This document shows, piece by piece, positions 63,508-64,000 of a DNA stretch of 64,000 nt; the stretch's first letter is position 1; every line of letters starts with the position of its first letter. The translations under genes were made by a program, and so were the position numbers. The stretch comes from Streptomyces rapamycinicus NRRL 5491 (GTDB lineage: Bacteria > Actinomycetota > Actinomycetes > Streptomycetales > Streptomycetaceae). The stretch covers positions 5,146,001-5,210,000 of the forward strand of contig NZ_CP085193.1 in assembly GCF_024298965.1 (NCBI RefSeq). Direction: 5' to 3'. Below the pieces are notes generated by a model, which was not told the origin of the DNA, ran no database searches, and saw only the letters and a list, made by a program, of their open reading frames with translations.

Positions 63508-64000
63508 CCGGTGAGCCGCACCGCCAGCGCGAGGGTGTCATCCGGATGCAGGATCACCGTGTGCATATCCTCCGCGATGGCGCCGGGGACCTCCTCCGTC
63601 GGGCTCTGCAGATGCTTGTGCGCGGCCTCGATCAGGCGCTTCTCGCCCTCGATCGGGTCCCGGCGGCTCTCGGTGAGACCGTCGGTGTAGAGCAGGAGGA
63701 GGTCCCCGGGGGCCAGCCGCTCGGTCAGCGGGGTCTCGCTGCCGGGCAGCGGAAAGCCGATTCCGCGCCCCCGGGCCTCCAGATACCGGGCCGTCCCGTC
63801 GCGGCGCAGCAGCAGCGCGGGCGGATGGCTCCCATTGGCCAGCCACAGCTCACCGGTGGCCGGATCGATCCGGGCCAGCTGCACGGTGGCCATCACGGAC
63901 CGGTCGAAGGGGCGCAGGATCTCGTCGGTGCGGGCCACGATCGACTCGAGCCGATGGCCCTCCAGGGCCAGGGTGCGCACCGCGTGGGTGACGTTGAGCG
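63501..64000 (-). CDS. PP2C/SpoIIE-family phosphatase, C-terminal part (5' end outside window)
   Basis: About 166 residues from the window edge to the stop. The SpoIIE-type phosphatase core is visible: VMATVQLARIDPATGELWLANGSHPPALLL, RGRGIGFPLPG, LAPGDLLLLYTDGLTESRR (metal-binding Asp) and DDTLALAVRL. In Streptomyces such proteins usually carry PAS/GAF sensor domains upstream and act on anti-anti-sigma factors. The frame is open at the right edge, so the N-terminus and sensors are not seen. Confidence 0.85.
   Translation of the reverse strand, partial: LNVTHAVRTLALEGHRLESIVARTDEILRPFDRSVMATVQLARIDPATGELWLANGSHPPALLLRRDGTARYLEARGRGIGFPLPGSETPLTERLAPGDLLLLYTDGLTESRRDPIEGEKRLIEAAHKHLQSPTEEVPGAIAEDMHTVILHPDDTLALAVRLTGQ

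Overview
The window comes from a Streptomyces chromosome. It is very GC-rich, with G/C-biased third codon positions and frequent GTG starts. It carries genes diagnostic of sporulating streptomycetes: bldM, whiD and the sigma-factor gene shbA, next to guaB, a groES-groEL1 pair with a His-rich GroEL tail and two CIRCE operators, and the gene order rplM-rpsI-glmM / coaA / glmS-acpS / nnr / alr / tsaE-tsaB-rimI-tsaD. No rRNA or tRNA gene and no CRISPR array was seen.

Layout. 1-5.1 kb: end of a nucleotide-sugar dehydrogenase, a repeat-bearing DUF6049 secreted protein, an MreB/Mbl-like protein and a small membrane protein. 5.3-11.2 kb: a second membrane protein of the same type, the guaB paralogue and guaB, shbA, bldM and, divergently, whiD; bldM has a perfect sigma-BldN-type promoter. 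11.3-18.6 kb: LysR regulator, MOSC protein, SDR, groEL1/groES, polysaccharide deacetylase lipoprotein, methyltransferase. 19-25 kb: a BAHD-like acyltransferase behind three direct repeats at 21-bp spacing, a WhiJ-type regulatory set (ATPase, XRE-DUF5753, DUF397), arylamine N-acetyltransferase, a WXG100-like small protein, a membrane protein and a PuuE-like deacetylase. 25.3-31 kb: a two-component system divergent from a four-gene lipoprotein/adaptor/ABC export operon. 31-34.7 kb: a dehalogenase-like hydrolase, a BTAD regulator and a 12-unit GC-rich repeat array. 34.7-43.3 kb: t6A genes tsaD-rimI-tsaB and tsaE, small proteins, an alpha/beta hydrolase, alr and the NAD(P)HX repair gene.

43.3-51.5 kb is an accessory island inserted between the facing 3' ends of the NAD(P)HX repair gene and acpS. 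It is organised by four copies of a 187-bp repeat arranged + + - -. The outer two copies share one version of a hairpin core and the inner two share another (A+ B+ B- A-). The island holds a truncated TPR regulator, an internally duplicated 121-aa protein, a GNAT/XRE pair, a coupled micro-ORF/107-aa pair, a regulator/SMP-30/MBL cassette with a frameshift, and remnants of the NAD(P)HX repair gene and of the TPR gene. I consider this the most unusual part of the window.

51.5-64 kb returns to conserved chromosome: acpS, glmS, coaA, a DUF389 membrane protein, glmM, rpsI-rplM, two secreted or lipoprotein hypotheticals, a GT4 glycosyltransferase, a membrane-anchored protein and the 3' part of a SpoIIE-type phosphatase. 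All calls come from reading the sequence and from memory of the families; no database search was run.
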